Of a stretch of DNA of 64,000 nt, positions 38,215-49,500 are shown one piece after another. The notes under the pieces are model-generated. The model searched no databases and had not been told where the DNA came from. It saw only the letters and a program-made list of their open reading frames with translations. This stretch comes from Aulostomus chinensis (Eukaryota; Chordata; Actinopteri; Syngnathiformes; Aulostomidae): contig JBBMOA010000014.1 of the NCBI GenBank assembly GCA_037954235.1, forward strand, positions 26,391,273-26,455,272, given 5' to 3'. The stretch's first letter is position 1. Every line of letters begins with the position of its first letter. The position numbers and the translations under genes are program-made.

Positions 38215-41200
38215 TGCGTGTTCGTGCGTGCACACGCATGTATACATGTTAATATGCATTGTGCATCAGTGTATGCCATTGCAGTCTATTTATCGTGTTA
38301 AGGGGATCGTTGGGAATTCTAAAGATGGAACACTGTAGAGGACAACAGCATCAACAGCCATGCGGAAAATGTGTAATCATAGCATTTGAGCACATCAAAC
38401 TGAGCTATTTGAGAGCATTTTGTTCACGATATTTTCCAACAGGAGGCTGTTATTTCCAAACCTCCCCACTTTTATTATTAAATGATTAGGATGATGATAG
38501 ATAATGATACTAATTATAGTATAATTGTATAATAATTATATTTCCAAAAGGGTTAACTACAACACAGAGTTTACTTGGCTTTTTATGCCCCCCGACTCCT
38601 CCTACTGCTCATCCTCTGCTCTCCCCCTCTTGCCATCTCACAGCGTGTTAATACATGATACAATGATCCCATGTGATTTCACATGACCGGATCCTCAGAT
38701 GCATTAGGGTTCAGATGGAAGCAAAACAAGATCCCTATTTTTGCATGCTCTATTATTTGCTTTCACACCAGCTCAAACGATATGGACTATAAGAAAAACA
38801 CCCCAGGGTTCATTTGAATTACTGTAGACCGAAGATCTCAGGATTGAAAGCAACATTAGTTTCATGTAATTATACACTGATGATATTGTTCTCCATTTCT
38901 GACAGAAAAATCCCTCCACATCTTTCACACTAGACCTTTAAATGTTGGTGACATAACGTTCCCATATGCCTGTGTTAGAGTTGCAGTCAGGAAGTGAAGC
39001 ACAGCAGGTATGATTGTTGAGCCAGCACTACGTCACAGAGCCAGAGCTGTGAATGAAGGTCATGAGAGCCGATTGCACACACCAAGTAGCCTTTCTGACT
39101 CACATCACAGTGACATGGATGCCCCTCTGAAACTGTTGTTTGGATCAAAGCGTGCCTGTCACACTGACTCAGCCAGTGTTTTCTGCTGTGTGCACTGTAG
39201 GCTCTGAAGGCTTTGTTCACCAGCCGCAGCACAGGGATAGGGAGGAAAGGCCGTTGGCTCACTGCTGAGGACTTGGAGGCCTATCTGTATGCACTCTCCC
39301 AGCCGGGAGCTTTGACAGGAGCCCTCAACTACTACAGAAATGTTTTCAGGTGGGTTAAGAGTTCACTTTCAACACTTTAAAGGCTAAGTTTAAGCTAGTG
39401 CAGCAGTCATGCTGCTGTCAGAAGACCATTTCAGCATCAAACCATATGTAGTGTAGCCTGTGGCAGTAAATACTTTGATTGGTGTCAGATGACGAACGCA
39501 AGAAACCCCTTAATAGCTGTTTACTAACTGATACTTCACACAGTGTTGCACTTAGCTTAAAGCTAAATATACATGACTGACTCTGCTTTCTGGAATCTCA
39601 TAAAGGCACTGGAAGAAGGGAAAAAAAGATCGTCGTGACCTCAGGATACCTATTTCTGAGAACTTGATAAGAAAAAACAAACCTTTTAGGTGAAATATTC
39701 TTTTAACCCGTATGTTCAACAAAGGTAAACATAAAATCAAAAGGACACCTTAAAAAGACGCTTTTCTTCTTACACATGACAGAACTTTAACCTTTATTGC
39801 AAGCTTACAAGAAGGAAGTAAAGTCCGATAGTGATGTGAAACTTCTCCTGAGAGCTGTAGTGTAGAATTTTGCAACAATCTTTTTTTGAAAGTCTGGGTG
39901 AGTGATAGAAGAAGACAAAGATGTCTGGAGCAGGGGGTTTCAAAGAGCCGTCCAGCTTTACCCCCTGTCAATAAGACTAAATTTAGGGTTTAACTGATTA
40001 GAGTCACAATTTAAACCAATAGAATGGAAACACTACTCAGTCGTCATCGTTTCAGCTGTAAAAGAATGGATTCATTGTGTTGGGGTATCTCACAGACCCT
40101 GTGAAAGTACTTGAGTTACAGTCATAATATGATCCATTTTTCCTGAAAACATTTGGGAAGTCAAGCAGAGAGCTAGCACTGCTCGTAGAGTATGCCCAAT
40201 ATGCATCCTCCTGCAATACGGGAATGTTGCCTAATGTACCAACATTATTCTCAGAAGATTCACCTGGTTACAATGATTTTTATCAGCAACTGATGTTGTA
40301 AGGGCTTGATGCATGCATGCATTTAATGTTAAAAAAGTTCAAGCCTGATCAAGTACAAACATTCACCCTCAAGGCCTTTGCACGCTGGTGGTGTGATGAA
40401 TAGGTGTGAAAAGGCCTAAACTGTTTTGCTGGGAGACGCTTGCTTATCAGTAATGAATTTTGATATATTTTCACACCATTTATAAGCTAATTAGGGTGAA
40501 AATAGAGACGATAACAGTGTCTGTTTTTCTGAATAATTCTAAATAGTGCAAGCATCTAATAGCTGCGAAAAACTGAACTCATTCCACAATTAACGAAAGA
40601 TAAATTGTCAAAGCTCTGATGCTTCTGTGTGCAAAGGTCAACTTAATGAGATGTTCTGAAATTAAAGCTCTGAAAAATGGGAAGAAAAGATTTATCATGT
40701 ACTTACTGCATGCACTGTACACACTTCATAATACTGTAAGGTTGAATTGACATGATTTAACGGATTCTATGGCGCCCTCTGCTGTTAGAGCTCTGAGAGG
40801 GGAGACAACCCAACAGCGTCTTAGTAAAGCACCCAAAATTGTCAAATCTTTATGTCTACATGACTGATTTGCTGCCTAAGAATAACAACAGCAAATCAGA
40901 TCAAAGCAAAGCTCAGTGAAAGCAATTTTTGTTATGAGAACTATCCATGCATGGTTGAGCTCACCATCTGCTCCCTTTTCAAGAGTTATCTCAGAATAGC
41001 TTTTATTTGCTTACGTAAAAGAGATATATCTGACCCATGCCCAATTAGCCTCTCCACAAGAGTACCTAAGCAGCAGGGGCACACATGCACAAGCATACAG
41101 CCATCCATCTGTTCTGTGTGCAGTAGATTTCCTTATCCTGTCAAGAGTGTAGTGGGGGGGGGGGGGGGGGGGTTCTTACAGTTCTCACAGTCCTCTCAGG

Positions 41201-42196
41201 GGTCTCCAGGGGTCTCCCAGCAATGTGAGACAAATCACAACATTATTCAGGGTTAGTATATGTTCTTTGTATCAGGAAAATGCAATGCATTCGGGGAAAA
41301 AAACACTCCTGTGTAATTCTGAGTCTTGTACAAAACTGATTATAAAGCAGGATTCGATATTCAATTTGCACATAAGAAAGACAGTGCCAGCACTAGAAAT
41401 TGGAAAAAAAAAAAAGAAAAAAGAAAATATCTAAGAAATATTTTTACAACTCTGTGGTGGAACTGTTGTCCCACAACATTTACATGAGGGTGTTTGCCGC
41501 TGTGACTTTACAGTTCTCTTTAAAATACTGTAAAGGCAACAAGTACTCTCATTCCAAAAAACACAGGACAACAAATTCCATCTGCAGCACGTTCCTGGAG
41601 TTACTGGCACCAGGGTAAATATGGGATTGTGGCACTTCTGAGGAATATATTCAAACATTGATTCAAGACAGAACAAGGCCTTAAATGGGCCTTATCTGGC
41701 CCGTTGTCTGATATTTTGGCCCAATAACAGCTGTTCGACCAAACTGCTGACAGTTTCACATCTGTACTAACAAGGCAGCCAGTTGGCCTTGAACTGACAG
41801 CTAAATACATGAGCTCAAGGTTTTCAGAGAATATCAGATAAAACTCCTTTTGATGGAAGTCACAAAATCAGCGGGTGACTTGTGCTTTCAGCTGCAGTAT
41901 CCCATACCACAGCACTATGAACCTATTCTCTCCTCCCCCCCCCCCCCCCCCATAGCTCTCTCCCCCTGAATCAGAACCATGTCAGGTCTCCAGTGCTGCT
42001 GCTGTGGGGGGAGCGCGACGCCTTCTTGGAGCAGGAAATGGCCGAAGCTTGCCGCCTCTACATAAGGAACCATTTCCGTCTCAACATCATTTCCTGTGCC
42101 AGTCACTGGCTGCAGCAGGACCAGCCTGATATCGTTAACACCCTCATATGGACCTTCCTCAAGGAGGGAGAAGGACGCAAAAGCTACAGGAACTAG
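29343..42196 (+). CDS. ephx4: epoxide hydrolase 4 (alpha/beta-hydrolase)
   Basis: A membrane-anchored alpha/beta-hydrolase of the epoxide hydrolase family; a physiological substrate for EPHX4 is not established as far as I know. Seven exons join in frame: 29343-29585, 33221-33306, 36291-36448, 37558-37686, 38016-38119, 39201-39349 and 41956-42196. The sum is 1110 nt, or 369 residues (human about 362). A hydrophobic segment at residues about 17-42 is the expected signal anchor. Then come the oxyanion-hole motif HGFPE (104-108), nucleophile D173 in GHDWGG, the acid D311 in LLLWGERDAF and H340 in SHWLQQDQP, so the triad is complete. In the cap, Y285 (NYYRN) matches the proton-donor tyrosine, but residue 220 is His where EPHX3 and human EPHX4 have Tyr. 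The start AAGATGG is a strong context. EPHX3 is the nearest alternative; the flanking genes favour EPHX4. Confidence 0.92.
30395..30505 (+). mobile_element. L2-type LINE 3'-end fragment
   Basis: The block 'gaccttgagtgtcctgaaag' followed by 'aaataaaatgtattatta' is nearly the same as the 3' end of the LINE at 28270-28335. Only the tail is present. It abuts a second repeat-like block, 'gggcgaagaccctattatg', of a kind seen in fish genomes, which I cannot classify. Confidence 0.55.
30990..31420 (-). mobile_element. decayed antisense LINE relic in ephx4 intron 1
   Basis: On the minus strand, around 31130-31015, the frame reads AFSAMVPRLWNSLPK, stop, then a SAETF-like piece and LSEDT. That is the recognisable C-terminal end of an L2/CR1-type reverse transcriptase with stops. 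Flanking sequence to about 31420 has the composition of the same repeat. It is non-functional. Confidence 0.5.
31636..31773. repeat. compound (AT)n/(GT)n microsatellite
   Basis: About 140 bases of AT repeats are interrupted by three GTGTGTGT islands. Pure AT runs of 30 or more bases are self-complementary and could form cruciforms. It lies in ephx4 intron 1 and is likely to be polymorphic and hard to assemble. Confidence 0.85.
32820..33050. repeat. dispersed repeat family A, copy 2 (ephx4 intron 1)
   Basis: The left end 'ctgactgctagttagtttag' resembles the left end of copy 1. About 150 bases later 'gcattcattgtgctaagct' is its inverted counterpart. The middle differs from the other copies and lacks the REDEEDY block, so it may be an internally deleted version. 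Confidence 0.45.
34738..34855. repeat. (GT)n/(GTAT) microsatellite
   Basis: About 118 bases of TGTGTG with several TATG interruptions at the left and CGTG at the right. It lies in ephx4 intron 2. Confidence 0.85.
35640..36030. repeat. dispersed repeat family A, copy 3 (ephx4 intron 2)
   Basis: Contains the same 23-base block (35780-35802) as copy 1, preceded by a similar 'cctaatcaaggacaacctt' segment. The right end, 'taccattcattatgctaagc', matches the inverted end of copies 1 and 2. The presumed left inverted end is not clear. Confidence 0.5.
37936..38009. repeat. ephx4: (CT)n tract forming the polypyrimidine tract of ephx4 exon 5
   Basis: About 74 bases of nearly pure CT end six bases before the acceptor AG at 38014-38015. 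The microsatellite therefore serves as the splice polypyrimidine tract. Length variation would not abolish the acceptor but could change U2AF/PTB binding. Confidence 0.85.
38147..38222. repeat. ephx4: (GT)n tract 28 bases after ephx4 exon 5
   Basis: About 70 bases of TG repeats begin soon after the donor at 38120. Intronic UG/CA repeats near splice sites are known regulators of exon inclusion in other genes; any effect here is inferred. Confidence 0.8.
39382..39566. repeat. possible small inverted-repeat element in ephx4 intron 6
   Basis: The segment near 39385-39405 ('taagtttaagctagtgcagc') and the reverse complement of 39541-39566 are roughly three-quarters identical, enclosing about 140 bases. 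It may be a MITE relic. No target duplication was confirmed. Confidence 0.3.
40771..40788 (-). promoter_or_regulatory. CTCF-like binding motif, reverse orientation
   Basis: The minus strand reads CTAACAGCAGAGGGCGCC, which fits the CTCF core YGRCCASYAGRKGGCRSY with two mismatches. It lies in ephx4 intron 6 and faces the forward motif at 24957. Confidence 0.4.
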
Positions 42197-42850
42197 ATCT
42201 TCCTCCTCCAGTCCTTCTTTCCCCCTCACACCTGCCACAAGCCTGGAACACGCCTGTGATACCAAGCAACATAGTGATGAGGCAATCATTCTGTCAACCT
42301 TCCCACATGTCTGTCAACTAGTTTTGAAAGAAGGAATCAAAGCACAGTTCACTGGAGAGGCACTGAGCAGGACGGGTGACACATAGTCCAGATGTTTTTT
42401 GCACATGACATCCGCCTTAAAGTTTGTTGGTTACAGCATTACAAATGTGTGGCAACATCTCCTCGTGACTTGTATTGTGTGGTGCCTTTTAACTCTTTAG
42501 TCGTCGCAGTGTACTGATGTCCAGAGAGATGGGGATGTGGCGTCTTCTTCTACAATTGTACCTTTTCCTGGGTTGCTCCACTCCACCATGTGGGCTCAGT
42601 CCTATGCGAGCAGAATGCTCCCACCCCCTTTATCAGGTCGCATTATCTAAAAAAAATTTTGGTAGTTTTTCCTCTAAGGTTCTTGCTCAAATGTAGAAAA
42701 GGTTGTTTAATCTTGGTTTTCCTGTATAGAAATGTAAGTGATGGTTGATTATTGTACTTTTTTGTATCTCTTCCTACACACTGCATTTTGAAATCCACTG
42801 AGCCAGGTCTACACAGTTTGATTTGATAAATAAACAGAGTAAGTGTCACT
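42197..42850 (+). terminator. ephx4: ephx4 3'-UTR and poly(A) signal
   Basis: About 640 bases follow the stop TAG (42194-42196). AATAAA lies at 42829-42834 within GATAAATAAACAG. Transcripts should end near 42850. Confidence 0.7.
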
Positions 42851-45800
42851 GTATTGGACTATGCTGCTCTTTTACATTCACAGGGGTTTTTAAAACAAGA
42901 ATTGTGGTGATGGGTTCATAGTTACAATGAAAACAATTGGGAATAGGCTTTATTTAGCAAAACCTCTGCAAAAAATTTCCACTCCAAACACCTTAGTAAA
43001 CCCATAGGATACTCTTCTAAGTCTACATACAAATACGCATTCATTTTAAGCAACATACCACTCTATTTTCCTGATTAATTCTTGGTAAATTTCATTCAAA
43101 CTCCAACTGCATTTACATACAAAGATCCTTAAAAATTCCTTTAGCACTTAGCCAGCTGGACCTATATTTATGTTACCTAATTTGAGTGACATGGACTTTT
43201 AAAAATAAAAAAAGCTAAATATCAACTTCCAAGGCATTCGATTTATTTGTATATCTATTCTGCTGTGAGCAGTGCTGCCAACCAGATTTCAGACTGGTGC
43301 TAGGGATTTAAGCAATGATCTTACAGTCACAAACTTGCTTCCCTCACTTATAGGTTCTGTCACCCCACAGTTTTGCTTCCTTAAATACTGAGGTCTTTTT
43401 ATGTCTTTAATATTCAAAACAAAACAGTTTAGTGAGCAAAACCTTCCACAAAGAAAGTTGTTTTTTTTTTAAATGCACATCAAATGAATTTGTGATCATT
43501 TTTAAATTTTGTAAATAAAACTGTTTGGTTTGGGAATCAAAAAAGATTGATTGGAGCTCAGAAAGTTTTGGATGAAAAACTAAAAAGTTTGCATCAGTTT
43601 GAACACGACTGAAAGCTGTGAGACATGTTGACATTGGCCAGTCGTGACTGGACCAACATCTTGACCACTGGTATTGCTGAGGTGGATGCCAGCAGTAACC
43701 ATATGAAGAGAGGGACACGTATCAAAGGAGTACTTAGAGGGAAAATTATTAATGTGCTTATTAAATGCACTAAAGCCAAATCCAGAAGGAAAGCTGATTG
43801 TAAGGCTTGGGGGCCAAATTCATGGAGGCCCAAATCTGGCCCACTGTGAAGTTTAATAAGCAAATAAATAAACAAATAGAGGCCAATTATTGAACAATAA
43901 AAATACATTTAGAAATATATTATAAATAACTGTTGATGTCATTTTCTTTTTTTGAGGGGGAAAATAGTCCTGACAGCAGTGACACTTGGTGCAGGACATC
44001 AGTTTGGCACGAGTGAAGTGAGGACTAACTGAAGAGGGTGAAACAGTAATGTTTGTCAGTGGCGCACTGACAAAAAGGCATTTTAATAACACAATATGGG
44101 TTTGCTCTTGGGCCCCAGCCCATCATTTAATGGGGGCTGACCAACCACAGGAAAAAGTTCCGACACCCCAGTTACAGGCCAAGCTTTAGTGATCAGCATT
44201 TCCAGAGTGAAGCTGACAGAACACAGAATTTTCTCAAACTGCAGGTGAAGAAATTGGTTTTAATTCAGGACTGAAGTCCCTGCTTAATTCCAAGTGCAGG
44301 CCTACATAAAACTAGTATCAGTCACAATAATAAAATAGATTTTGGCCCAACTCAAAATGATTTATGTTTGAGCCACCAAAATTTTTTTATTCATGTTCAT
44401 TGATTCATATATCTATAAAAATCAATTGGCCAATTTGAATTGAAATATTTTACTTTCATGTTGGTACATACATTTTAATTTCAATCAATAAATTATGAAA
44501 CATGCAGTAGTTTCCATTTTTTTCAGTTGAATGTCAGCCCTAATTTATCACACACACACAAACACACACACTTTCATGTATTGAAAACAAATTTGATACC
44601 TGCCATGTTATTATTATTTGAATCCATCCTTCCTGAATGAGACATTTCAAGTTAAGATGCAACTTTTGTTTCAGTTTCATAATTTTCATTAAGATTCTTT
44701 GGAGTATTTTTGTATAACACACATTAGAAAATGGGCAGCATGGAGGTGCAGTGGTCAGCACTGTGGCCTCACAGCAAGAGGGTTTTGGGTTCAAGTCCCG
44801 ACTCGGGCACAGGATCTTTTTGTGTGAGTCTCCATGTTCTCCCTGTTCCTGTGTGGGTTCTCTCTGGTACTCCAGCTTCCTCCACAGTCCAAAGACATCA
44901 AGAGGGGACGAGGCTGATTGATACTCTAAATTGACTGTAGGTATGACTGTGAGTGTGAATGGTTGTCTGTCTCTATGTGTTGGCCCTGTGATGGACTGGT
45001 GACCTGTCCAGGGTGAACCTCGCCTCTCGCCTGTAGCCGCTGGGATAGGCTCCACCCCCCGCGACCCTTAACAGGAATAAGCAGGAGAAAATGGATGGAT
45101 TAAATCTTGCTTTTGGGAGACATTTATTTACCTGTAATCAATTCTCTCACTCTCTCTCCAATATTTTTCTTTATTTTAATATATGATATTTATATCGTTC
45201 AACTCTTACTCCCCATCTCCAAGTAAGTCTGTCATTGATGGTTCTCTTTTTTCTACTATTGCAATATCAAAAAATAGCATTTTTCTGAAAATATGGAAAA
45301 TGTCTCAATGTCTGTCCCTTTATCAGAATGAACTCCAATGTACAGTATGTTATTAGTTATATCTTTGGAAAACATCTTTGTGGGTTAAAACACAGAGTAT
45401 GCAATACGTGTACAATTCTTCTGTAAATAGATTTTGGATACTGTTTTGTCACAATCATGATATCATACACAGAAAGACTGTATTCTAAACTTATGATATA
45501 CTTAACAACATTTAAGAATTATTTACAGCACAAATGTTGTCAACGTATACCCGTGGAGTTTATTGTTAAACTTTTCTTTCTCCTAGTTTCGGTGCAGAAC
45601 GTGAAGGCATCATTATTGGTACGCTCAGTTTTACTGCGCATGTGCAGTTGTAGTCAAGTTTCTCCTGGCAGTGCTGCAGCGATGTCAACAACGTCGGTCA
45701 GTGGGTCAGCCCTACACAATTATTGTCCATTAATATCTGCTACCTCAGTTCATACTGACAGAAAGTTGTCGTTTGCAATTCATTAATATTGTGTTTTTAA

Positions 45801-46550
45801 ATCACAAGATATTCAGAGTTTAAGTTTAAAGAATGAAACAAATGTTACCTCCTCCTAGCTGATGTTAGCTAGCGCCAGCATGCTAGCGGCGAGGAGAAAA
45901 CGATTGTGATGGGGTAGTGTGTGTCCAGCGAAGCGATACATGTGAGGGCATGCGAAGGGATCTGTGTGCAAGTGAAAGAATGATTAAATATGCTTCATAT
46001 TCATTAAGGGTTACCTGGAAGTAAATGAAACTGGAACGGAATGAAACGTTTGTTATTGGTGATGTGTTTTCCTTGGGATCTAGCGGAAGTTAGTTGCCAC
46101 TTAAGTGTCATGGTCTTTTTATAAGCAATTTAAAAATTATTCGTCACATGAGAATGACTATATGTGTTTAATTGTTGCAGACAAATTTCAAATTTCCATT
46201 GGCACGAGCAAAACAGCGACTCTATGGAGTTTAACGACCTGTCAATTTAAGCGAGACACTGGTGAGAAGAGGTACTGCACTCGTGACAGCATGTTCATCC
46301 ATGTGCTGTCCCTGGATGAAATGGCATCATGTGTCTGGAAGGGCTTTAAATGAAAAGAAAAAAAATCAACTTTTTGTTTAATGAGACCAGCTGGCATTTT
46401 GGCACTCGAATAGTCAGTGTATATAGGTCCCGTTTCACTTAATTACCTCAGTATTTTTGTTTTGCGTGTCGCTCAGTGCTATTTAGTCGTCTTTACAGGC
46501 TGATGTGTTTGTTTTTTGGCCTTATCTGTGCTGTAGAGAAGGTAATAAAC
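42851..46550. other. ephx4-btbd8 intergenic region
   Basis: No coding exon is recognised. It holds one SINE (44733-45100) and AT-rich unique DNA. The last kilobase becomes CpG-richer and probably contains the btbd8 promoter. Confidence 0.6.
44733..45100 (+). mobile_element. SINE of the main family
   Basis: Runs from 'gggcagcatggaggtgcag' through the full body ('cagtccaaagacatcaag') to GGATGGAT. It is near full length with modest divergence. No clear target duplication was found. Confidence 0.8.
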
Positions 46551-46551
46551 C
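45560..46551 (+). promoter_or_regulatory. btbd8: probable btbd8 promoter and 5'-UTR
   Basis: CpG dinucleotides become more frequent here. TGCGCATGTGCA at 45635-45646 resembles the palindromic NRF1 site (GCGCATGCGC), a frequent core-promoter element of CpG promoters. CTGTGCTGTAG|AGAAG at about 46536 could be the acceptor of the exon that carries the start codon. Transcription start is not determined. Confidence 0.4.
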
Positions 46552-49500
46552 ATGATCACCACAGAGGCTGCAAGAGAGTTCCAGGCCAAAGAGCGCAAAT
46601 ACAAAGATCAGCTGAAACGATGTTTATCATCTGCCTTGTCTGCAGACTTCAACAGGTAAGGCCCACGTGAAAGTGTTTTCCCATCTTAGTCCAAGCAAGA
46701 TTAGGCAAGACTGTATGTTCTTGCGTTTGTATCTTAAAGTTGATGATAAAAGTCTGCGAAAACAGCTGCACTCACGTGCTGGTACGATGACACACAAACA
46801 TTCAACGAAGCAAACACACATGCAAGAGTGAATACAGGAGTCTTGTTGCAGCTTTTTCTTGTTTCATGTGTATTCCCAATGTGTGTGTCCTTTGATATTT
46901 GTTGCATATTTAGATTTTGAGCCTTTGATGTGCTTTGTCATCAGGGGGGCAGAAACTAATCTGATACTCTTACTTAAATATTGGTTATCCATCAATTTAA
47001 CATGATTTTCTGACAATTTATACTTCATAAGATTATTTGATTAATGGTGAAAATACACAGCAGATTGAGCAAAAATGGAAATATTAGAGCTGCCTGGCAA
47101 TTAAAATAAATCCAAATTAATCATATATACCTATTTTGGCATTAACAAGCATGTTAAAATATTTAAATTCCAGTAGCTTTTGGTAAATGTGTGAAAAAAT
47201 AAATCAATAAAGTTTAGAGATTGAAATTTTATATAATTTGAAAAAAATATAATTTTATATTTTACATCGTTAAGAACACTTCACTGTTCATGCTTTCATC
47301 TTTGTGTTAGGAACAACTGAGCATGTTCAGAATGTGGGGTCCTTAATTTCCTCCAGTTTATTGCTGCCCTCCACTGGTCACTCGCATCTTTCCATTTTCA
47401 TGTTAAATGTACATACAGGGTTAGCGGTCAAGGGCATGAAAAACTGCGCCCATTTCCTAGTGCTTTTTTTTTTTATTACAATTGATTAAATTATTAAAAT
47501 GTATCTTTCATTGAAACATATAAATCTGTACAGCAGTTTAGTTCCGGAATAATCCCAGAAATTGAAAAAAAATGCACTAAAGGAAGGTGTGGTCTACTAT
47601 ACATTTATTAACAGTGTTAAAATTAGTTGTGCTAAATTTGGCTGTAGATCCAAGGATCTATCCACAATTCAAGATTCAATCCACAGTTCAAGATTTAATG
47701 TGCGCGTGAACTGCAAATTTTGTTTCCTTAAAGAAACACAGATGGCTTGTCAGGTCCAGGCACAGGCACTACTGACCATGTATGTCGGCAGAGCCATGTT
47801 TGTTATTTATTCATCTCGGCTTAATGTGAGTGTTATTCTTTTTTTTTTTTTACCGTCTTAATGTACACACCAAGTGGAAACTGTGACCTAAAATACTGCA
47901 TTACAAATGTAACAATAGGCTTGCTGAAGTGTTACACTCCTTATAATATGAGTAAAATATGTGAGGATAAAGTAAGTAGTAAAAAGATGCCTCCGTCATG
48001 AGTTGTATCGCTGTTTGCCATTATTTAGTTAATGAATCCAGTTTCTGTCTCAGCAAATGTTTGTATCAGTTTGAATCATTTCACAGACAGGCTGGTCTAA
48101 CCTGCTATGAGACACTAGAATTAGATTTCTCCATGAGTCCATGTATGATGATGCCACAACAAATGAATGAGTTACTTGTAAACTCCTATGACTTTAGGCT
48201 CTTAGCTTGTTTGTTCAATGAATATGAGTTGAAGCAGAGCTGTAAAAGCCTCCTCTAAGCAGCTCCACACTCACTGTGTTTGGACAAGCATAACAACTCA
48301 ATAACTGAGAATAAAAGAAGACAAACTTAAGCAGCTGATGGAATTTTGTGCAATGGAGAAAGTAAATCCAGCTCTTCATGACATAAGTTGTTACATTTGT
48401 TACACATAGTTAAAGAGCTGCTGAAGTGTTTTACCTCTGATCGTAGAATCAGTAGAGGAGGAATATAAATCTCGTCATGTGACAGTAAATTTTACAGACG
48501 CCTGTAATTTCACAGGAGAGTAACTCATGCGGTCTCTGGCTTTGAGTTGAAAGGAATGGGAGTCTTCTTGCTGCATGAGAGGCTCATCGATTTCATTTCA
48601 CCTAAATGGAAACAGCACCAGCATTTGAACTCATACTAGCCACTTGGCCTCAAGTAGAGTGATTTTTGGGTCACCCATATCAGTCACTGAGGCAGGAGCT
48701 AATGATGGGGAAGATGAAAAGCCCTGCCTCAGGACGGTAATTGTGCTACTCCGAAGTGGAAAAATAGGCCATCAAATTCATCTTAGAATGTTATAGATCT
48801 TCACTGGTTGTTAAGTAGGGCTCTTGGAATTTAGAAATGCGGAAAACACGGAGGGAGTTAGATTGTACAAGTAGAATAAACTGTAAAACGCACAATAATG
48901 TTGAATTGGGAAGTGTGGATTTTTGTGCAGGACCTTAGGAAATAATAAAACGGAAAAATGATGCTCACTCACTCACTTTCACTCACTCGCTCATTTCACT
49001 CAGCACGACTACATTTAGTACTTTATTAAACTGTTGACGTTTATTCATCCTCCATATGATTAGACATCATTTTTATCCAAAGTTGAATAGAAACAGTTTT
49101 CAGATTAATTATAGTTCTTGAAAGAGAATGTGATCAATTGTGTTTCCTCAGGTTGCTTCAGGAGGAACTGGAGGCTGATGTTTGTGTTATTGCTGGTTCA
49201 GAGTCATTGCGCGCACACAGAGCTGTGCTGCTGGCCAGAGCCCCTCATGTCCTACAGGGACGAATGCACAAAGACCCCGTCATCATCCATCTGCCTGACA
49301 GTGAAGTCGCTGGGCTGAAAGATTTCATCAGGTAGGAAGCAAGTCCCTCGTCGCTGGATACATTATGAGATGGTTTCTTTTTCTGTTTTTTTTTTCCCGC
49401 TTAATCACAGACAGAGGGCGCTAGGTGCACCATTAAGAAGCAGCTGGATTTCCTCTAGCTTGTGCTTTGTATTGGTTTCAAGGAGCTTTGCAAGTCTTGG

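Larger units (their letters stand above)
39350..41955 (+). other. ephx4: ephx4 intron 6
   Basis: A 2.6-kb intron without further exons. It contains the inverted-repeat candidate above, a CTCF-like motif at 40771-40788, a run of 19 G at 41154-41172, and an A-rich patch near 41403-41426. A run of 17 C (41935-41951) sits directly against the ATAG acceptor of exon 7. Confidence 0.65.

Noticed and set aside
49408..49424. Another CTCF-like sequence (agagggcgct) in btbd8 intron 2
   Set aside because: The right half fits the core but the left half has at least three mismatches, so it is too weak to list.
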